In this document: one piece after another, positions 8,669 to 18,401 of the stretch
Numbering within the stretch: position 1 is the first letter of the stretch
How the letters are laid out: every line of letters starts with the position of its first letter
Assembly (NCBI GenBank): GCA_900554325.1
Contig: USHA01000005.1
Coordinates: forward strand, 1-49,972
Direction: 5' to 3'
DNA length: 49,972 nucleotides
DNA from: an uncultured Collinsella sp.
GTDB lineage: Bacteria > Actinomycetota > Coriobacteriia > Coriobacteriales > Coriobacteriaceae
Program-made: the position numbers and the translations under genes
The notes under the pieces: generated by a model
Told to the model about the DNA's origin: nothing
The model's database searches: none
Seen by the model: the letters and a program-made list of their open reading frames with translations, nothing else

Positions 8669-8728
8669 TTGCGCTAGTATCATGAGCTAGTAGTTTTCCA
8701 GCAATCATCCAACACATCAGGAGTTGCG

Positions 8729-9772
8729 TTGTTTTCTTTGATGGATATGTTCTTCGGTAGCTATGCGGGCGATCTTGCCATCGACCTCGGCACCGCAAAT
8801 ACGCTTGTCTCCGTGCGCGGCAAGGGCATCGTCATTCGCGAGCCCTCTGTCGTCGCCATCGATAAGAACGACGAGCGCATCCTGGCGGTCGGTATCGAGG
8901 CAAAGCGCATGCTCGGCCGTACGCCCGGCAACATCGTGGCCGTTCGTCCCCTGAAGGACGGCGTCATCGCCGACTTCGATGTTACCGAGGCTATGCTTCG
9001 CTATTTTATCGACAAGGCGTCCGAGAAGCGCTATCCGTGGACCCCGCGTCCGCGCGTTGTCGTCTGCGTTCCCTCCGGCGTCACGTCGGTCGAGAAGCGT
9101 GCTGTCTTTGAGGCCACGATCCAGGCTGGCGCTCGCCAGGCCTACCTGATCGAGGAGCCCATGGCTGCCGCTATCGGCGCCGATCTGCCCGTCGAGGAAC
9201 CCACCGGCTCCATGGTCATCGACATCGGTGGCGGTACCACCGAGGTTGCCGTTATCGCTATGGGTGGCATCGTCGTCTCGCAGTCCATCCGTATTGCCGG
9301 CGACGAGTTCGATCAGGCCATCCTCACGCACGTTCGTGATGCCTACAACTTGGCCATCGGCGAGCGTACGGCAGAGGACATCAAGATCAAGGTCGGCTCC
9401 GCCGTGCCGCTCAAGGACGAGCTCGACGTCGAGGTCAACGGCCGCGACGTGATCACCGGTCTGCCCAAGACCGTGCGCATCGAGAGCGAGGAGATTCGTC
9501 GCGCGCTCAACAAGCCGCTCGACGAGATGGCCAAGGCCGTCAAGGACGCACTCGACGCTACGCCTCCCGATCTTGCCTCGGACCTTATGTACTACGGTAT
9601 TTTGCTGACTGGTGGCGGCGCGCTGCTGCGCGGTCTCGACGTGCGCCTGCGCGATGAGACCGGTGTTTCGGTCAACGTCAGCCCCACGGCGCTCGATAAC
9701 GTCGTTAACGGCTGTGCCCGCGTGCTCGAGGCCAATGCGTTTGATGGCGGCTTCGTCCAGACCAATGCTTAA
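8729..9772 (+). CDS. mreB: Rod-shape determining protein MreB
   Basis: MreB is the bacterial actin homologue that forms membrane filaments directing sidewall peptidoglycan synthesis. The 347-aa product has the phosphate 1 loop DLGTANTLV near residue 18, the phosphate 2 loop DIGGGTTEVAVIAMGG near 158, and an LTGGGALLRGL adenosine motif near the C-terminus. The start is TTG 8729, with AGGAG five bases upstream; an in-frame ATG at 8741 would remove the N-terminal amphipathic residues. It is first in the operon mreB-mreC-mreD-mrdA-rodA, with gaps of 5-21 nt throughout. Confidence 0.96.
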   Translation: MFSLMDMFFGSYAGDLAIDLGTANTLVSVRGKGIVIREPSVVAIDKNDERILAVGIEAKRMLGRTPGNIVAVRPLKDGVIADFDVTEAMLRYFIDKASEKRYPWTPRPRVVVCVPSGVTSVEKRAVFEATIQAGARQAYLIEEPMAAAIGADLPVEEPTGSMVIDIGGGTTEVAVIAMGGIVVSQSIRIAGDEFDQAILTHVRDAYNLAIGERTAEDIKIKVGSAVPLKDELDVEVNGRDVITGLPKTVRIESEEIRRALNKPLDEMAKAVKDALDATPPDLASDLMYYGILLTGGGALLRGLDVRLRDETGVSVNVSPTALDNVVNGCARVLEANAFDGGFVQTNA

Positions 9773-9793
9773 TTTCCAAAAGGTGGATTCCAT

Positions 9794-10792
9794 TTGGCAC
9801 GATCTTCGGGTTTCTCCACAAATCTGAATACCAAGCGACAATCAACGGGTATGCGCCCGTTGATTGTTTTCAGCCTGATTTCGGTGTTGCTGCTCACGTT
9901 TTACATCCGCGAGGGCGAGGCAGGACCGATTCATGCCGTGCGTTCGGGCGTGACGACGATTACCTCGCCGGTGCGCTTTGTGGGTTCGGCTGTGGCGGCT
10001 CCTTTCAATGCCATCGGCAACGTGTTCTCTAACCTTACAGCGTCGCAGGACACGCTTGACGAGCTTAAGAAGCAAAACGAGGAGCTGACCTCTAAGGTTG
10101 CTGAGCTCTCCGAGGCTCAAAAGACCGCCGAGCGTCTGGAGGGGCTGGTCGGCCTGCAGTCGACCTACAACCTCAAATCGACCGCTGCTCGTATCGTTGG
10201 TGCCTCGGGCGATGCCTGGACCTCGACCGTAACCATCGACAAGGGCTCTGCCGACGGCCTTACCATCAACATGCCCGTGACGAGTTCTGCCGGTGTTATC
10301 GGTCAGATTATCGAGGTATCGGCCAAGACCTCTACCGTGCGCCTTATTGGCGACGAGAACTCGGGTGTGTCCGCCATGGTACAGGACACGCGCGCCCAGG
10401 GCATGCTGCAGGGTCAGGCTGACGGCACGCTGCGTCTTGAGTACGTGAGCGTCGACTCCGATGTTAAGGTTGGCGATATCATCGTGACCTCGGGCATCGG
10501 TGGCGTGTTCCCCAAGGGCCTTCCGCTTGGCACCGTCTCGTCGGTTGAGAAATCGGCAAACGACGTGTACTACACCATTGTGGTGCGCGCCCAGACGACG
10601 GCCGAGAACAACGAGGAAGTGCTGGTCATCACCTCGCTGACCGACGAACAGTCGGCCTCGGATGAAGACGTGAGCACGGCCAACAGCACACCGCAGGGAA
10701 CGTCGCGCGATGCTGCGACCAAGACGAAGGACGAGAGCTCGGATGACAGTTCCGACACGTCCGAGACGACCGATTCCGGCTCGAGCGAATAG
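9794..10792 (+). CDS. mreC: Rod-shape determining protein MreC
   Basis: MreC is the envelope scaffold of the elongasome, linking MreB/MreD to PBP2. The 332-aa product has one N-terminal membrane helix (about residues 22-38), then a coiled coil rich in Glu/Lys (about 78-115) and the two beta-barrel domains of the family. The C-terminal 45 residues are a Ser/Asp/Thr-rich disordered tail. The start is TTG 9794, preceded by AGGTGG. The order mreB-mreC-mreD supports the call. Confidence 0.93.
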   Translation: MARSSGFSTNLNTKRQSTGMRPLIVFSLISVLLLTFYIREGEAGPIHAVRSGVTTITSPVRFVGSAVAAPFNAIGNVFSNLTASQDTLDELKKQNEELTSKVAELSEAQKTAERLEGLVGLQSTYNLKSTAARIVGASGDAWTSTVTIDKGSADGLTINMPVTSSAGVIGQIIEVSAKTSTVRLIGDENSGVSAMVQDTRAQGMLQGQADGTLRLEYVSVDSDVKVGDIIVTSGIGGVFPKGLPLGTVSSVEKSANDVYYTIVVRAQTTAENNEEVLVITSLTDEQSASDEDVSTANSTPQGTSRDAATKTKDESSDDSSDTSETTDSGSSE

Positions 10793-10797
10793 GGGGC

Positions 10798-11370
10798 ATG
10801 TCCATGGATCTACACGAGCAGGGGATGAGCTCCCGTACGTTTGTGATCGCCGCCATCGTGTGCGTGCTGCTGCAGGCAGGCCTGGCACCGCAGATCTCCA
10901 TTGCGGGCGGTCGCGTCAACTTCATGATTATCCTGGTGTGCCTAAGCGTGTTCTCGGGCGACCCGACCCGTGCCGTCGTGTGCGGTTTTTGCAGCGGCTT
11001 GTTTTATGACCTGTCCGCTGCCGTGCCGGTGGGCGTTATGTCACTCCTGCTGACCGTGGGTTCTTTTGCCCTGGTGCACAGCGCCGTCGGTCAGACGGGC
11101 GGTACCCCGAGTGCGCGCGGCGTCACTGTGGGCGCCTTCGCGCTCGTCATTAATGTGATCTACAGCATCATCTTGCTGTTTATGGGTTTGGAGACGAGCT
11201 TTGTCGTGGCGATCTTCGGCCATGCGCTGCCGTCCTCGATCCTGACGGGTCTGGTTGCCATTCCGTTTTTGATGTCCGGTGTCGTGCCGCAGTCCGGCTA
11301 TGGATTCTCCGCGCGTGGCGGACGCCAGACGGGCATGCGCTTTAAGCCCAAGACCCGTAAGCTCAAATAG
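10798..11370 (+). CDS. mreD: Rod-shape determining protein MreD
   Basis: MreD is a small integral membrane partner of MreC. The 190-aa product shows five or so hydrophobic segments. It contains the typical early motif RVNFMIILVCLSVFSGDP and the following GFCSGLFYDLSAAVPVG, near residues 40-75. It starts 5 nt after mreC at ATG 10798; an ATG two codons downstream is equally possible. A short basic tail ends the protein. The family is poorly conserved, so the operon position carries much of the weight. Confidence 0.88.
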   Translation: MSMDLHEQGMSSRTFVIAAIVCVLLQAGLAPQISIAGGRVNFMIILVCLSVFSGDPTRAVVCGFCSGLFYDLSAAVPVGVMSLLLTVGSFALVHSAVGQTGGTPSARGVTVGAFALVINVIYSIILLFMGLETSFVVAIFGHALPSSILTGLVAIPFLMSGVVPQSGYGFSARGGRQTGMRFKPKTRKLK

Positions 11371-11383
11371 GGGAGGCCCGTAG

Positions 11384-13453
11384 ATGTCTTCCCAGTTGAC
11401 GGTTATTATCGCCGGTATCGTGCTGGTTGTGGCCATCGTGGTCGCGCTGGTCATCATGCGTCGTGGCGATTCCCGTTTTACCTACGATACGCAGCATGGA
11501 ACGGCCCCGCGCGCCACCGAGGGCGAGGGCAATACCGCGGCGACCGCCTTCAAGGGCCGCTTTTCCATCCTCACCACGGGTGTGGGCGCGATGTTTGCGG
11601 CGCTTGCCGTCAAGCTGTGGGGCATGCAGATGGTCTCGTCGGACTATTACGAGAAGCAGGCTAATAGCAATCAGACTCGCACCGTTACCACACCCGCTGT
11701 GCGCGGTCGCATCCTCGACCGCAATGGCGTGGCGCTTGTTCAGAACCGTCCCTCACTTGCTGTCGTGGCCTACCGCGACCTTGCCGAGGATGAGGTTCTG
11801 GTTCGCCATCTTGCCAACGTGCTTGGAATGCCTTACGTGGCGGTCCTTCGCAATATTCAGGACAATACAGAGGGCGCCCAGAGCCTGCATACCATCGCGA
11901 CGGACGTCCGTCGCTCCACGGTTGCCTATATTCAGGAGCATGCCGGCGAGTTCCCGGGCGTCAAGATTGCCGAGCGTACCGAGCGCCAGTATCCATATGG
12001 CGAGACGGCATGCCATATCTTGGGCTATACCGGCACCATTACCTCCGAGCAGCTCGAGGCCCAGAATAAGAAAACCTCTGGCGATGATGATGCTTCCGCT
12101 GGCAAGATTACGTACCAGTCGGGCGATATCGTGGGCCAGGCGGGCGTTGAGAGCTACTACGAAAACCTGCTGCAGGGTATTCGTGGTGAGCAGACCGTCA
12201 AGGTCGATGCCTCGGGCAATGTGACCGGTCAGGCCGGCGCCGTGCCCGCGAAGGCCGGCTCCGACATTAAGCTCACGCTCGACCTTAAGATCCAACAGGC
12301 CTGTGAGACGGCACTGGCGAGCGCTATCGAGCTTGCCAAGACCACTGGCTACAGCAATGCCGGCAACGGCGCTGTGGTGTGTCTCGATCCCAACAATGGC
12401 GAGATCCTGGGCATGGCGAGCGAGCCCAAGTTCGATCCGTCCGTCTTTATCGGCGGCGTCTCAAATGACGTGTGGACCGAGCTCAATGATGACAAGGGTT
12501 CGCACCCGCTGCTCAACCGCGCCATTAGCGGACAGTACATGTCGGCCTCGACCATCAAGCCGCTCTCGGCACTAGCCGGTCTTGAGTTTGGAACCTACAC
12601 GTCGGGGCAGACGACCAACTGCACGGGCTATTGGACGGGTCTGGGCAAGTCGTGGGGCAAGTACTGCTGGCTGCATTCCGGCCACGGCACCATGACGCTG
12701 CAGTCGGGTATCGCCAACTCGTGCGACCCCGTCTTCTACGACATGGGCAAGGCGTTCTTTTATGACGAGAAACATTCCGAGGGCCTGCAGGAGGTCTTTC
12801 GTCGCTGGGGTCTAGGCAAGACCTGCGGTATCGATCTGCCGAGTGAGGGCGCGGGCCGTATTCCCGATGCCGAGTGGAAAGAGTCGTACTTCACCGACGC
12901 CTCTGCCGAGGACCGCATGTGGAATGCCGGTGATATGACTAACATTGCCATCGGCCAGGGCGACATCCTGGTGACGCCCCTGCAGATGGCGTGCGCCTAT
13001 ATGGGTCTTGCCAACGGCGGCAAACAGTACGTGCCCCACGTGTTTTTGTCTGCCGTGTCGCGCGATGGCGACGGCGATGCCTATAAGTACAACGGCAAGG
13101 GCAAGAAGAAGCGCCTGGAGGCCAAGATCAACAGTGATTCGGATTTGGCTCTTGTTCGCAACGGCATGCACGACGTGATTTACACGGCATCGACGTCCCT
13201 GGCGGCTCACTTTGGCACCCTGACGCCGCAGGTATACGGCAAGTCGGGCACGGGCGAGAAAAGCGGCGAGGACGAATACGCTTGGTTCTGCGCCTATGCA
13301 CCGGCCGATGACCCCAAGTATGTTATCGCTACTGTCCTGGAGCAGGGCGGCGGCGGCTCAGATACCGCGATGCATGTCGTGCGCGACGTGCTCGGCGTGA
13401 TTTATGACGAGCCCGATACCTCTTCGGCCTCGGGCGATTCTTCGGTTCGATAG
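11384..13453 (+). CDS. mrdA: Penicillin-binding protein 2 (elongation transpeptidase)
   Basis: This class B PBP cross-links sidewall peptidoglycan with RodA. The 689-aa product has an N-terminal membrane helix, a linker, and a dimerisation domain opening with TTPAVRGRILDRNGVAL. The transpeptidase domain has the catalytic serine in STIKP (Ser389 and Lys392) and a KSGTGE motif near residue 620. In the second motif region the sequence reads ANSCDPVF, so the SxN site appears as SCD, the SxD variant seen in this family. A GGGGAGG ribosome site precedes the ATG. It sits between mreD and rodA, the standard partner order. Confidence 0.93.
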   Translation: MSSQLTVIIAGIVLVVAIVVALVIMRRGDSRFTYDTQHGTAPRATEGEGNTAATAFKGRFSILTTGVGAMFAALAVKLWGMQMVSSDYYEKQANSNQTRTVTTPAVRGRILDRNGVALVQNRPSLAVVAYRDLAEDEVLVRHLANVLGMPYVAVLRNIQDNTEGAQSLHTIATDVRRSTVAYIQEHAGEFPGVKIAERTERQYPYGETACHILGYTGTITSEQLEAQNKKTSGDDDASAGKITYQSGDIVGQAGVESYYENLLQGIRGEQTVKVDASGNVTGQAGAVPAKAGSDIKLTLDLKIQQACETALASAIELAKTTGYSNAGNGAVVCLDPNNGEILGMASEPKFDPSVFIGGVSNDVWTELNDDKGSHPLLNRAISGQYMSASTIKPLSALAGLEFGTYTSGQTTNCTGYWTGLGKSWGKYCWLHSGHGTMTLQSGIANSCDPVFYDMGKAFFYDEKHSEGLQEVFRRWGLGKTCGIDLPSEGAGRIPDAEWKESYFTDASAEDRMWNAGDMTNIAIGQGDILVTPLQMACAYMGLANGGKQYVPHVFLSAVSRDGDGDAYKYNGKGKKKRLEAKINSDSDLALVRNGMHDVIYTASTSLAAHFGTLTPQVYGKSGTGEKSGEDEYAWFCAYAPADDPKYVIATVLEQGGGGSDTAMHVVRDVLGVIYDEPDTSSASGDSSVR

Positions 13454-13462
13454 GAGGTTGCG

Positions 13463-14689
13463 ATGGATTTTTCTCCGGCGGATCTGTTCCGTTCAACCAA
13501 GACCGGCTCTCGCAGCAGCCTGGACCGCGTCAACAAGCAACTTTCGGCCTCGCGCGGCACGTTTCGCCAAAAGGTGCATATCGGTGTGCTCGTGGCTACT
13601 GTGGCGCTCGTCGCCTACGGTGCCATCATTATCTGGTCGGCTTCGCAGTTTAAGGCCGATGCCTCGTTCTCACGCCATCTGCTGGGAATTGGCATCGGAG
13701 CGGTGCTGGCGGTGCTCGTCTGGCGAACCGACCTGCGCGGTATTTCCAATTTCTCGACGGCGTTGCTCGTCATCGACCTGATCGTGATTTTCTCGCCCAA
13801 GATTCCGGGTCTGTCCTATACGGGCGGTCTGGGCATGACGGGCTGGATCAAGATTCCCGGTATCGGCTTGACGTTCCAGCCGGTTGAGCTTGCCAAGCTC
13901 ATCACCATCTTCTTTATTGCTACGCTTGGCTCGCAGTATAACGGTCGCATCGATACCGTTCGCGACTACGTCAAGCTCTGCGGCATGCTGTCCATTCCGT
14001 TTTTGGCCGTCGTTGTCATGGGCGACCTGGGCTCGGGCCTGGTCGTGCTGGTTTCGGGCGCCATCGTCATTTTTATGAGCGGTGCACGCCGCGAATGGGT
14101 GCTGTCGACCCTGGCCCTGCTCGTGGGCTTGGTGGCCCTCGTCCTGGCGCTCGATTCGGTCTTTGATTCGTTGCTCGGCCACGATGTGCTCATCAAGCAG
14201 TACCAGATGAACCGTTTGACGGTCTTTATCGACCCCGATAATGCCGATTCGGACGATGCCTACAACCTGCAGCAGTCGCTTATCGCCGTTGGCTCGGGCG
14301 GCTTCTTTGGTAAGGGTTTGGGCCATGCGACGCAGTCGGCCGGCGGCTTTCTGCCTGAGTTCCACACCGACTTCGTCTTCGCCTTTCTGTCCGAGACCTT
14401 TGGCTTTTGCGGTTCCTTTTTGCTCCTGTGCCTCTACGTGCTGCTGATCTTTTCGACGATTCGCGTCGCCTTTAAGTGCGAGTCGCTGTTTTTGCGTCTT
14501 TCGTGTGTGGGCATCGTTGGCATGTGGGCGTTTCAGACTTTCGAAAACATCGGCATGTGCATCGGCATGATGCCGATTACCGGTATTCCGCTTCCGTTTA
14601 TTAGCTTCGGTTCGTCTTCGATGATGATTCAGCTGCTGACGGTGGGTATCGTACAATCCATATGGCGGCATCGTTCGGGCGCCGCGTAA
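13463..14689 (+). CDS. rodA: Peptidoglycan glycosyltransferase RodA (SEDS family)
   Basis: RodA polymerises lipid II into glycan strands during elongation. The 408-aa product is a polytopic membrane protein with about ten helices. The SEDS signatures are visible: GWIKIPGIGLTFQPVELAK (about 130-148), GDLGSG, and the C-terminal PLPFISFGSSSMM. A charged N-terminal stretch of about 35 residues precedes the first helix. A TAGGAGG ribosome site overlaps the mrdA stop. As the last gene of the mre operon it pairs with PBP2 rather than FtsI, which supports RodA over FtsW. Confidence 0.92.
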   Translation: MDFSPADLFRSTKTGSRSSLDRVNKQLSASRGTFRQKVHIGVLVATVALVAYGAIIIWSASQFKADASFSRHLLGIGIGAVLAVLVWRTDLRGISNFSTALLVIDLIVIFSPKIPGLSYTGGLGMTGWIKIPGIGLTFQPVELAKLITIFFIATLGSQYNGRIDTVRDYVKLCGMLSIPFLAVVVMGDLGSGLVVLVSGAIVIFMSGARREWVLSTLALLVGLVALVLALDSVFDSLLGHDVLIKQYQMNRLTVFIDPDNADSDDAYNLQQSLIAVGSGGFFGKGLGHATQSAGGFLPEFHTDFVFAFLSETFGFCGSFLLLCLYVLLIFSTIRVAFKCESLFLRLSCVGIVGMWAFQTFENIGMCIGMMPITGIPLPFISFGSSSMMIQLLTVGIVQSIWRHRSGAA

Positions 14690-14707
14690 CCGCTGGAGGG
14701 GTTTGCT

Positions 14708-15637
14708 ATGAAAATTCCCGTAGATAAGCTGACCCGCGCTTTTAAGATGGGCGCGTCCGTTAAGAAGGATTCCGATACGCCGGTGCGCGTCTCGGTCTAT
14801 CTGGATTCGTCCGCCTCGCGCTTTCTGGCCGAGACGGTGCGTGACGCCTTTGTGCCGCAGACGACCTCGGGCATTGTGCGCGTCGAGCGTCTGGGGGAGG
14901 AGCGAATTGCCCCAAAGACCGATACCGATGTGGTACTGGTGCTCTCGTGTGGCTCCGACCGCTTGGAGAGTGCCGTGCAGGAGCTCGTGATCGCCGGCGC
15001 GCCCGTGTGCGTGCTTGCCGAGTCTGCTGTGGAGGTGCCGTTTATCGAGGAGTCCACGCCCATGCTCGGCGTGGTAGCGGCAACCGATAAGACGTATCTG
15101 CTCGAGACGCTTGCCCGCTGGATTCTCGATCGCACCGATAAGGAAACGGCTTTTGCGGCGAACTTTGCCTTCATGCGCATCGCGGCGGCCAATCGTATCA
15201 TCACCTCGTGTGCGCTCACCAATATGGCGACCGGTGCGCTGGCGTTTTTGCCGGGCGCCGATTATCCCGTTATGGCGCTGGCGCAGGTGGGCATGCTCTT
15301 TGAACTCGCTGCCGTCTTTGGACGCGGCATTAAGCCTGAGCGCGGCTACGAGGTCGCGGGCGTGCTTGCCGGCGGTCTTGTGATCCGCGCGGTCACCCGC
15401 GCGCTCGTCAAGCAGACGCCGCATATTGGGTTTGCCGTCAAGGCGCTCACTGCTGCCGCGGGCACCTATGGCATGGGCCGTGCGCTCGTTTCGCTCTACG
15501 AGCGCGATGTCGACTACAGCCGTGCCAACGAGGTGGTCGCTGCCACGTTCTCCCGCGTTCGCGATCTGGTGACCACGGTCGCGGGCGCTACCCGTCCTAT
15601 GGCGTCCTATCAGGACGCATCAGATCTCGCTGCTTAG
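14708..15637 (+). CDS. DUF697-type membrane-associated protein
   Basis: The 309-aa product has an N-terminal half resembling a degenerate nucleotide-binding or Rossmann-like fold without P-loop residues. The C-terminal half carries the DUF697 signature: helices around PGADYPVMALAQVGMLFELA (about 180-199) and GYEVAGVLAGG. DUF697 proteins often accompany GTPases in membrane stress or envelope functions; no substrate is known. It follows rodA by 18 nt with a GGAGGGG site and precedes the radical SAM gene by 10 nt, so it is probably co-transcribed with both. Confidence 0.72.
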   Translation: MKIPVDKLTRAFKMGASVKKDSDTPVRVSVYLDSSASRFLAETVRDAFVPQTTSGIVRVERLGEERIAPKTDTDVVLVLSCGSDRLESAVQELVIAGAPVCVLAESAVEVPFIEESTPMLGVVAATDKTYLLETLARWILDRTDKETAFAANFAFMRIAAANRIITSCALTNMATGALAFLPGADYPVMALAQVGMLFELAAVFGRGIKPERGYEVAGVLAGGLVIRAVTRALVKQTPHIGFAVKALTAAAGTYGMGRALVSLYERDVDYSRANEVVAATFSRVRDLVTTVAGATRPMASYQDASDLAA

Positions 15638-15647
15638 GGGTTTTCCG

Positions 15648-17525
15648 TTGCGCGTTGCATACCAAGACTGTTTTCATTTAATTGAGCCGTTGCTCGCCAA
15701 GGTCGAGAAGCCGAGCCGCTATATCGATCACGAGTGGGGCACGCTTTCCAAGGCCGATGCCGACTACCGTTGCTGCCTGATCTACCCGGATGTGTACGAG
15801 GTCGGTCTGCCCAACCAGGGCATCGCCATCCTCTACAACATCCTTAACCAGGCCGAGGGCATCTCCTGCGAGCGTGGGTATGTGCCGTGGCCCGATATGG
15901 GTGACGCTATGCGCGAGGCAGGTATTCCGCTGCTCTCGCTCGAGGGTGCAGCGCCGGTCGCTTCGTTTGATATCGTCGGTCTGCATGTGCCGCACGAGAT
16001 GGCGGTGACGAACTTCCTCGAGGCACTCGACCTCGCTGGCATTCCGCTGTTAGCGGCCGACCGAGGTGAAGACGACCCCATCATCATCGCCGGCGGCCCC
16101 TCGGTGTACAACCCCGAGCCGTACGCGGCCTTCTTCGATGCCATCCTCATCGGTGAGGGCGAGGAATCGCTGCTCGAGACCTGCCAGCTGCATCGCCGCC
16201 TGCGTGACGAAGAGGTCCCGCGCGCGCAGATTGTCGAGCAGCTCGCATCCATTGCCGGCAACTACGTGCCGTCGCTCTATGAGGTTCGTCACGACGAGCC
16301 CTGCTCGCCGCATGGCTACACCGTGCCGCGTGAAGGCAAGGATGCGCCGACCGTGGTCTACAAGCGCGTTGTCGAGGATTTCGGCGCCACGAATCCGCTG
16401 TCGCAGTCGTGCGTGCCTTATGCGCAGCTGGTTCACGACCGCCTGTCTATCGAGATCCTGCGCGGCTGCGCCCGCGGCTGTCGTTTTTGTCAGGCCGGCA
16501 TGACGTATCGCCCGGTGCGCGAGCGCTCGGCCGACCAGATCGTCTCGTCGGTGATTCAGGGTCTGGAAAAGACTGGCTATGACGAGGTGTCGCTGACCTC
16601 GCTCTCCACGACCGACCACTCCTGCATTCGCGACGTGCTCGGCAGACTCAACCGTCGCCTGGAGGATACGGGTATTCGCGTGTCTATTCCGTCGCAGCGC
16701 CTGGATTCGTTTGGCGTGGATATGGCCGAGTCGGTTGCTGGCGAAAAGAAGGGCGGCCTGACGTTCGCGCCCGAGGCCGGCAGCCAGCGCATGCGCGACA
16801 TCATTAACAAGAACGTGACCGAGGAGGACCTGGACCGTGCGGCCAAGGCGGCCTTCGAGGCCGGCTGGAACCGCATGAAGCTCTACTTTATGATGGGCCT
16901 TCCCGGCGAGCGCGACGAGGACATCGTGGCCATCGCCAATCTGGCCGATCACGTGCTGGAGCTCGGTCGTTCCGTGGTGCCCAAGGCTCGTCGCGGCTCG
17001 ATCTCGGTGTCGATCTCGGTTTCGGTCTTTATCCCCAAGGCTGCCACGCCGTTCCAGTGGTGCCCGCAGCTCGACTACGACGACGTCAAGCGTCGCCAGA
17101 AGTTGCTTATCACGAGCGTTCGCAACCGTGCCGTCCGCGTGCATTACCACGATGCCGAGACCTCGCTCATTGAGGCCGCGCTGTCCCGCGCCGGTCGTGA
17201 CATGACGCCCGTCATCATCGATGCTTGGCGTGCGGGCTCTCGCTTTGACGCCTGGGTAGAGCATTTCTCGCTCGATAACTGGAAGGAGGCTGCTGCCAAA
17301 AACGGCATCGACCTCAATGAGCTCGTGCACCTGCCCTACGAGTTGGACTGGCGCCTGCCGTGGGAGCATGTGAGCCCCGGCTGCACGCGCGGCTTCCTCG
17401 AACGCGAGTACCGTCGCTCGCTCGAGGGCGTCACGACTCCCGACTGCACCCGCACGTCGTGCACCGGCTGCGGAATCTGCCCCACGCTCCACGCCAAGAA
17501 TGTATTGATGGGTGATCGCGCATGA
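15648..17525 (+). CDS. TIGR03960-type B12-binding-like/radical SAM protein
   Basis: The 625-aa product has an N-terminal B12-binding-like Rossmann domain, seen in YPDVYEVGLPNQGIAILYN near residue 46. A radical SAM barrel follows with CARGCRFCQAGMTYRPVR near residues 274-291. The three cysteines bind the 4Fe-4S cluster. The extreme C-terminus has another cysteine group (CTRTSCTGCGICPTLH). The pairing with the next gene (TIGR03936/DUF2344) is widespread in Gram-positive and actinobacterial genomes and is often fused. The chemical role is not established. The start is TTG 15648 with GGGG upstream. The gene overlaps the next by four bases (ATGA). Confidence 0.85.
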   Translation: MRVAYQDCFHLIEPLLAKVEKPSRYIDHEWGTLSKADADYRCCLIYPDVYEVGLPNQGIAILYNILNQAEGISCERGYVPWPDMGDAMREAGIPLLSLEGAAPVASFDIVGLHVPHEMAVTNFLEALDLAGIPLLAADRGEDDPIIIAGGPSVYNPEPYAAFFDAILIGEGEESLLETCQLHRRLRDEEVPRAQIVEQLASIAGNYVPSLYEVRHDEPCSPHGYTVPREGKDAPTVVYKRVVEDFGATNPLSQSCVPYAQLVHDRLSIEILRGCARGCRFCQAGMTYRPVRERSADQIVSSVIQGLEKTGYDEVSLTSLSTTDHSCIRDVLGRLNRRLEDTGIRVSIPSQRLDSFGVDMAESVAGEKKGGLTFAPEAGSQRMRDIINKNVTEEDLDRAAKAAFEAGWNRMKLYFMMGLPGERDEDIVAIANLADHVLELGRSVVPKARRGSISVSISVSVFIPKAATPFQWCPQLDYDDVKRRQKLLITSVRNRAVRVHYHDAETSLIEAALSRAGRDMTPVIIDAWRAGSRFDAWVEHFSLDNWKEAAAKNGIDLNELVHLPYELDWRLPWEHVSPGCTRGFLEREYRRSLEGVTTPDCTRTSCTGCGICPTLHAKNVLMGDRA

Positions 17526-18334
17526 GTGAGCGCCTGACCGACAACCCCTCGCTCTTTAGGCTTCGTGTTCGCTATGGCAAGCGCGATCGCCTTAAGTACC
17601 TGGGCCATCTCGAAGTAATCCATACCATTGAGCGCATCGTGCGCCGTGCGGGACTTCCCTATGCCGTCACGCAGGGCTTCTCTCCGCACATGCGCGTGGG
17701 CTTCTCTTCGGCGCTGCCGGTGGGTACGTCGTCGACCTGCGAGTGGTATGACCTGTTTATGACCGAGTTTGTGGCGCTCGACGAGGCGTTTGGGCGCCTG
17801 GCTGCGGTGTCTCCGGCCGATCTGGCGCCCATCGAGGCGGCGTACATCGACGTGCGCACGCCGGCGTTGACGGCGCAGCTCACGCGCCTGTCGTATCGCA
17901 TCGACCTGCACTTGGATCCCGAGGCGCCCGTAAGCGCCGACGAGGTGCGTCGTGCGATCGACACGCTGCGCGCGGGCCACGGCATCGACTACGCGCGCGG
18001 CAAAAAGAGCAAGCGCTTGGATTTGGATCACACGCTCGTGGGCTATGAGCTCACGGCGGGGGAGCGCCCGGACCATTTGGTGCTCATGCTCGACACCCAT
18101 GCCGACAACGAGGGCTCCATGCGTCCGGAAATTTTGCTTTCTGCTGCTGATGTTTTGTTGCAGGGCTTGACCCCGGGCGTGGATGCACCTATTGTTTCCA
18201 CCGGTATGCAAGACCTCGTGACCATCTGCTCCTACGATGTCGAGCGTCAGAATCAAGCATGCGAGGACGACGAGGGCCGACTCGTCAGCCCCATACCTGT
18301 GCGAACTTGTGGATTTGCTCCACATACTCGTTGA
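17522..18334 (+). CDS. TIGR03936 / DUF2344 radical SAM-associated protein
   Basis: The 270-aa product matches the partner family of the preceding radical SAM protein. The N-terminal RVRYGKRDRLKYLGHLEV and GLPYAVTQGFSPHMRVGFSSALPVG segments are its conserved core. No catalytic residues are known for the family. It starts inside the upstream stop codon (ATGA overlap), which implies translational coupling and a shared complex. Its own stop codon overlaps the -35 box of the rplU promoter. Confidence 0.85.
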   Translation: MSERLTDNPSLFRLRVRYGKRDRLKYLGHLEVIHTIERIVRRAGLPYAVTQGFSPHMRVGFSSALPVGTSSTCEWYDLFMTEFVALDEAFGRLAAVSPADLAPIEAAYIDVRTPALTAQLTRLSYRIDLHLDPEAPVSADEVRRAIDTLRAGHGIDYARGKKSKRLDLDHTLVGYELTAGERPDHLVLMLDTHADNEGSMRPEILLSAADVLLQGLTPGVDAPIVSTGMQDLVTICSYDVERQNQACEDDEGRLVSPIPVRTCGFAPHTR

Positions 18335-18359
18335 CGGGGGTATTTTCGCCTGCTACTAT
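18331..18359 (+). promoter_or_regulatory. Promoter of the rplU-rpmA operon
   Basis: TTGACG (18331-18336) and TACTAT (18354-18359) are separated by exactly 17 nt. The -35 box overlaps the TGA stop of the upstream gene. The leader to the rplU ATG is about 35 nt. Confidence 0.75.
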
Positions 18360-18401
18360 ATTCGGCTGTTGCACTAACTGATGCATGAAGGGCAAGTAAA
18401 C

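Noticed and set aside
13670..15424. A 584-codon minus-strand frame opposite rodA and the DUF697 gene
   Set aside because: Arg/His/Gly-rich translation typical of an antisense shadow; it has no motif.
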